A stretch of DNA of 7,287 nt from an uncultured Ruminococcus sp. (GTDB taxonomy: Bacteria; Bacillota; Clostridia; Oscillospirales; Acutalibacteraceae), in contig CACXDV010000100.1 of assembly GCA_902766585.1 (NCBI GenBank), forward strand, positions 1 to 7,287, read 5' to 3'. Each line of letters starts with the position of its first letter. The stretch's first letter is position 1. Both the position numbers and the translations under genes were made by a program. Under the pieces are notes generated by a model. The model was not told where the DNA came from and ran no database searches. It worked only from the letters and a program-made list of their open reading frames with translations. This document shows positions 6,301 through 7,287 of the stretch, one piece after another.

Positions 6301-7287
6301 TAAAACACGTCACTCAACTCCCGGCGTTTCACTTATATCCCCTCCTCCTCACCATGATATCTATTCTATAGAGGATCTTGCGCAGCTTATCTATGATCTG
6401 AAAAATGCTAATAAGAATGCCCGTATTTCCGTAAAGCTGGTTTCAGAATGCGGAGTCGGTACAGTTGCAGCCGGTGTTGCTAAAGCAGGCGCAGGCGTTA
6501 TTCTCATTTCCGGCTATGACGGCGGAACAGGCGCAGCACCCGGAAGCTCCATACATAATGCGGGACTTCCTTGGGAGCTTGGTCTTGCTGAGGCTCATCA
6601 GACACTTATGATGAACGGTCTCAGAAATAAAGTCGTTATCGAAACAGACGGTAAGCTTATGACCGGCAGAGATGTCGCTGTAGCTGCAATTCTTGGCGCA
6701 GAGGAATTCGGCTTTGCTACAGCTCCGCTCGTAACCCTTGGCTGTGCTATGATGAGAGTATGTAATCTTGATACCTGTCCCTTCGGCGTTGCAACTCAGA
6801 ATCCTGAGCTTAGAAAGAAGTTTTTGGGCAAGCCTGAATATGTTGTCAACTTTATGATGTTTATTGCCGAGGAACTGAGAGAATATATGTCAAAGCTCGG
6901 TGTGCGCTCACTTGATGAGCTTGTCGGCAGGACCGATCTGCTTAAGGTCAAAGACGGTCTCAGCGAAAGAGAATGCAGAATTGATCTTTCAGGTATTCTC
7001 GGATACAGGCTTTATGAAGCTGTGTCATATAATGAAAAAGCCGGCTATGATTTCCGTCTTTCTGAAACAATAGATGAAAAAGAACTTGAAGAAAAATTCA
7101 AGTCTGCCTTCAAAAAGGGTACGCCTAAGACAATTGAAATAAATGTCAAAAATACAGACCGTTCTCTTGGTACTGCTTTCGGTTCCGAGATCACTAAAAA
7201 ATTCGGTGATACTCTTTCAGAGGATACCTTTAAGGTTGTCTGTCACGGCGCAGGCGGTCAAAGCTTCGGCGCATTTATCCCCAACGG
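3398..7287 (+). CDS. gltB: Glutamate synthase large subunit (GltB, GOGAT alpha), C-terminus cut by window edge
   Basis: Moves the amide nitrogen of glutamine onto 2-oxoglutarate to give two glutamates, completing the GS-GOGAT cycle. The frame is open for 1296 codons; the family is about 1480-1530 long. The catalytic cysteine of the class II amidotransferase domain is C18 (HDNCGIG), so a 17-residue propeptide is presumably removed. That domain also shows HSRFSTNT at 221-228, NGEINT at 244-249 and the DRNGLRPSRYY segment. The central domain begins around 465 (FGYTYEE) with NPPIDAIRE at 519-527. The FMN-binding synthase domain has GAMSYGSIS at 870-878, SGEGGE at 898-903 and SGYDGGTGAAP at 1038-1048. 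C1116, C1122 and C1127 (C-x5-C-x4-C) fit the [3Fe-4S] ligands. The C-terminal beta-helix domain has just begun (GAGGQSFGAF near the edge). The ATG at 3398 follows an AGGAAAGGAAG purine-rich ribosome binding site (3381-3391) and is the only suitable start before C18. NADPH would normally be delivered through GltD, expected downstream. Confidence 0.97.
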   Translation, partial: MTRSKQSLYDPSFEHDNCGIGAVVNIKGIKSHKTVADALTIVETLEHRAGKDAEGKTGDGVGILVQISHKFFKKAADEIGIDIGGEREYGVGMFFFPQNELHRNQAKKMFEIIAEKEGLDVLGWRRVPSNTSVIGQRALDCMPDIQQCFIRKPEGIKKGLDFDRRLYVARREFEQSNEDTYVVSLSSRTIVYKGMFLVGDLRRFFLDLQDEDFESAIAMVHSRFSTNTNPSWQRAHPNRMIVHNGEINTIKGNADKMLAREETMRSEHLKGDLEKVIPVVNTEGSDSAMLDNTLEFLVMSGMDLPLAVMITIPEPWDRNHTMSRKKRDFYQYYATMMEPWDGPASILFSDGDIMGAVLDRNGLRPSRYYITDDGNLILSSEVGALPIPAENIVTKERLRPGKMLLVDTVKGRVIDDDELKEYYASRQPYGEWLDSNLVKLRELRIPNVRVEEHHGDERKKLQKAFGYTYEEIMKDILPMAQNGSEPITSMGIDTPIAVLSKQPQPLFNYFKQLFAQVTNPPIDAIREEIVTSTTVYIGEDGNILEERPENCKVIKVHNPILTSTDILKLKNMKVSGFKVAVIPILYYKNTRLSKAISRLYLEADKAYNEGANILILSDRGVDENHLAIPSLLAVSALHRHLVVTKRRTSLAVILESGEPRTVHHFATLLGYGASAVNPYLAQETIHELIHEDLLDKDYYAAVDDYNNAILHGIVKIASKMGISTIQSYQGSQIFEAIGIGKDVIDEYFTGTVSRIGGITLKDIEENVDRLHTEAFDPLSLETTTELFSRGEHKFRSGREEHLYNPKTIHTLQMAARTGNYELFKSYSHMITDEMGTMNIRGLFDFNYAENPVPLEEVESAESIVKRFKTGAMSYGSISEEAHEALAIAMNRLHGKSNSGEGGESDERLLTKGTSENRCSAIKQVASGRFGVTSKYLNSADEIQIKMAQGAKPGEGGHLPGKKVYPWIAKTRHSTPGVSLISPPPHHDIYSIEDLAQLIYDLKNANKNARISVKLVSECGVGTVAAGVAKAGAGVILISGYDGGTGAAPGSSIHNAGLPWELGLAEAHQTLMMNGLRNKVVIETDGKLMTGRDVAVAAILGAEEFGFATAPLVTLGCAMMRVCNLDTCPFGVATQNPELRKKFLGKPEYVVNFMMFIAEELREYMSKLGVRSLDELVGRTDLLKVKDGLSERECRIDLSGILGYRLYEAVSYNEKAGYDFRLSETIDEKELEEKFKSAFKKGTPKTIEINVKNTDRSLGTAFGSEITKKFGDTLSEDTFKVVCHGAGGQSFGAFIPN

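Overview
The window is an ammonia-assimilation locus from a low-to-moderate GC Gram-positive anaerobe. The best guess is Ruminococcus or a related member of the Oscillospiraceae/Clostridia. This rests on a type III glutamine synthetase, AGGAGG-like ribosome binding sites, perfect sigma-A-type promoters in an AT-rich spacer, and frequent AGA, CTT and GGC codons. The genus is inferred, not proven.

Layout: bases 1-885 (minus strand) hold the first 295 codons of an Amt ammonium transporter, cut by the left edge. Bases 947-3037 (minus) hold a complete 696-residue type III glutamine synthetase (glnN). It lies upstream of amt, and the 61-base gap contains a stem-loop. Bases 3038-3397 are a divergent control region with two back-to-back promoters, each TTGACA-17-TATAAT. 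From 3398 (plus) to the right edge runs gltB, the large subunit of glutamate synthase, for 1296 codons with no stop. Only the end of its C-terminal domain is missing.

The genes form one pathway. Amt brings in ammonium, glutamine synthetase fixes it on glutamate, and GltB moves the glutamine amide to 2-oxoglutarate to regenerate glutamate. The gltB partner gltD probably lies to the right and a PII gene may lie to the left; neither is visible.

The most notable element is the 5' leader of the glnN mRNA, about 145 nt on the minus strand. It can fold in two mutually exclusive ways. One fold is a chain of four local hairpins. The first has a hexaloop AAAGGC (A at position 1, G at position 4) and the second, less perfect, has AGAGAU (again A1/G4), which resembles the two-hairpin RNAs bound by ANTAR antiterminators. 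The other fold is a 15-bp stem that takes bases from hairpins 1 and 4 and ends in UUUU, like a weak intrinsic terminator. This looks like an attenuation switch on glnN-amt. It is the main candidate for an undescribed regulatory element here, but it is inferred from sequence only. A 10-bp inverted repeat just upstream of the gltB -35 box is a candidate operator.
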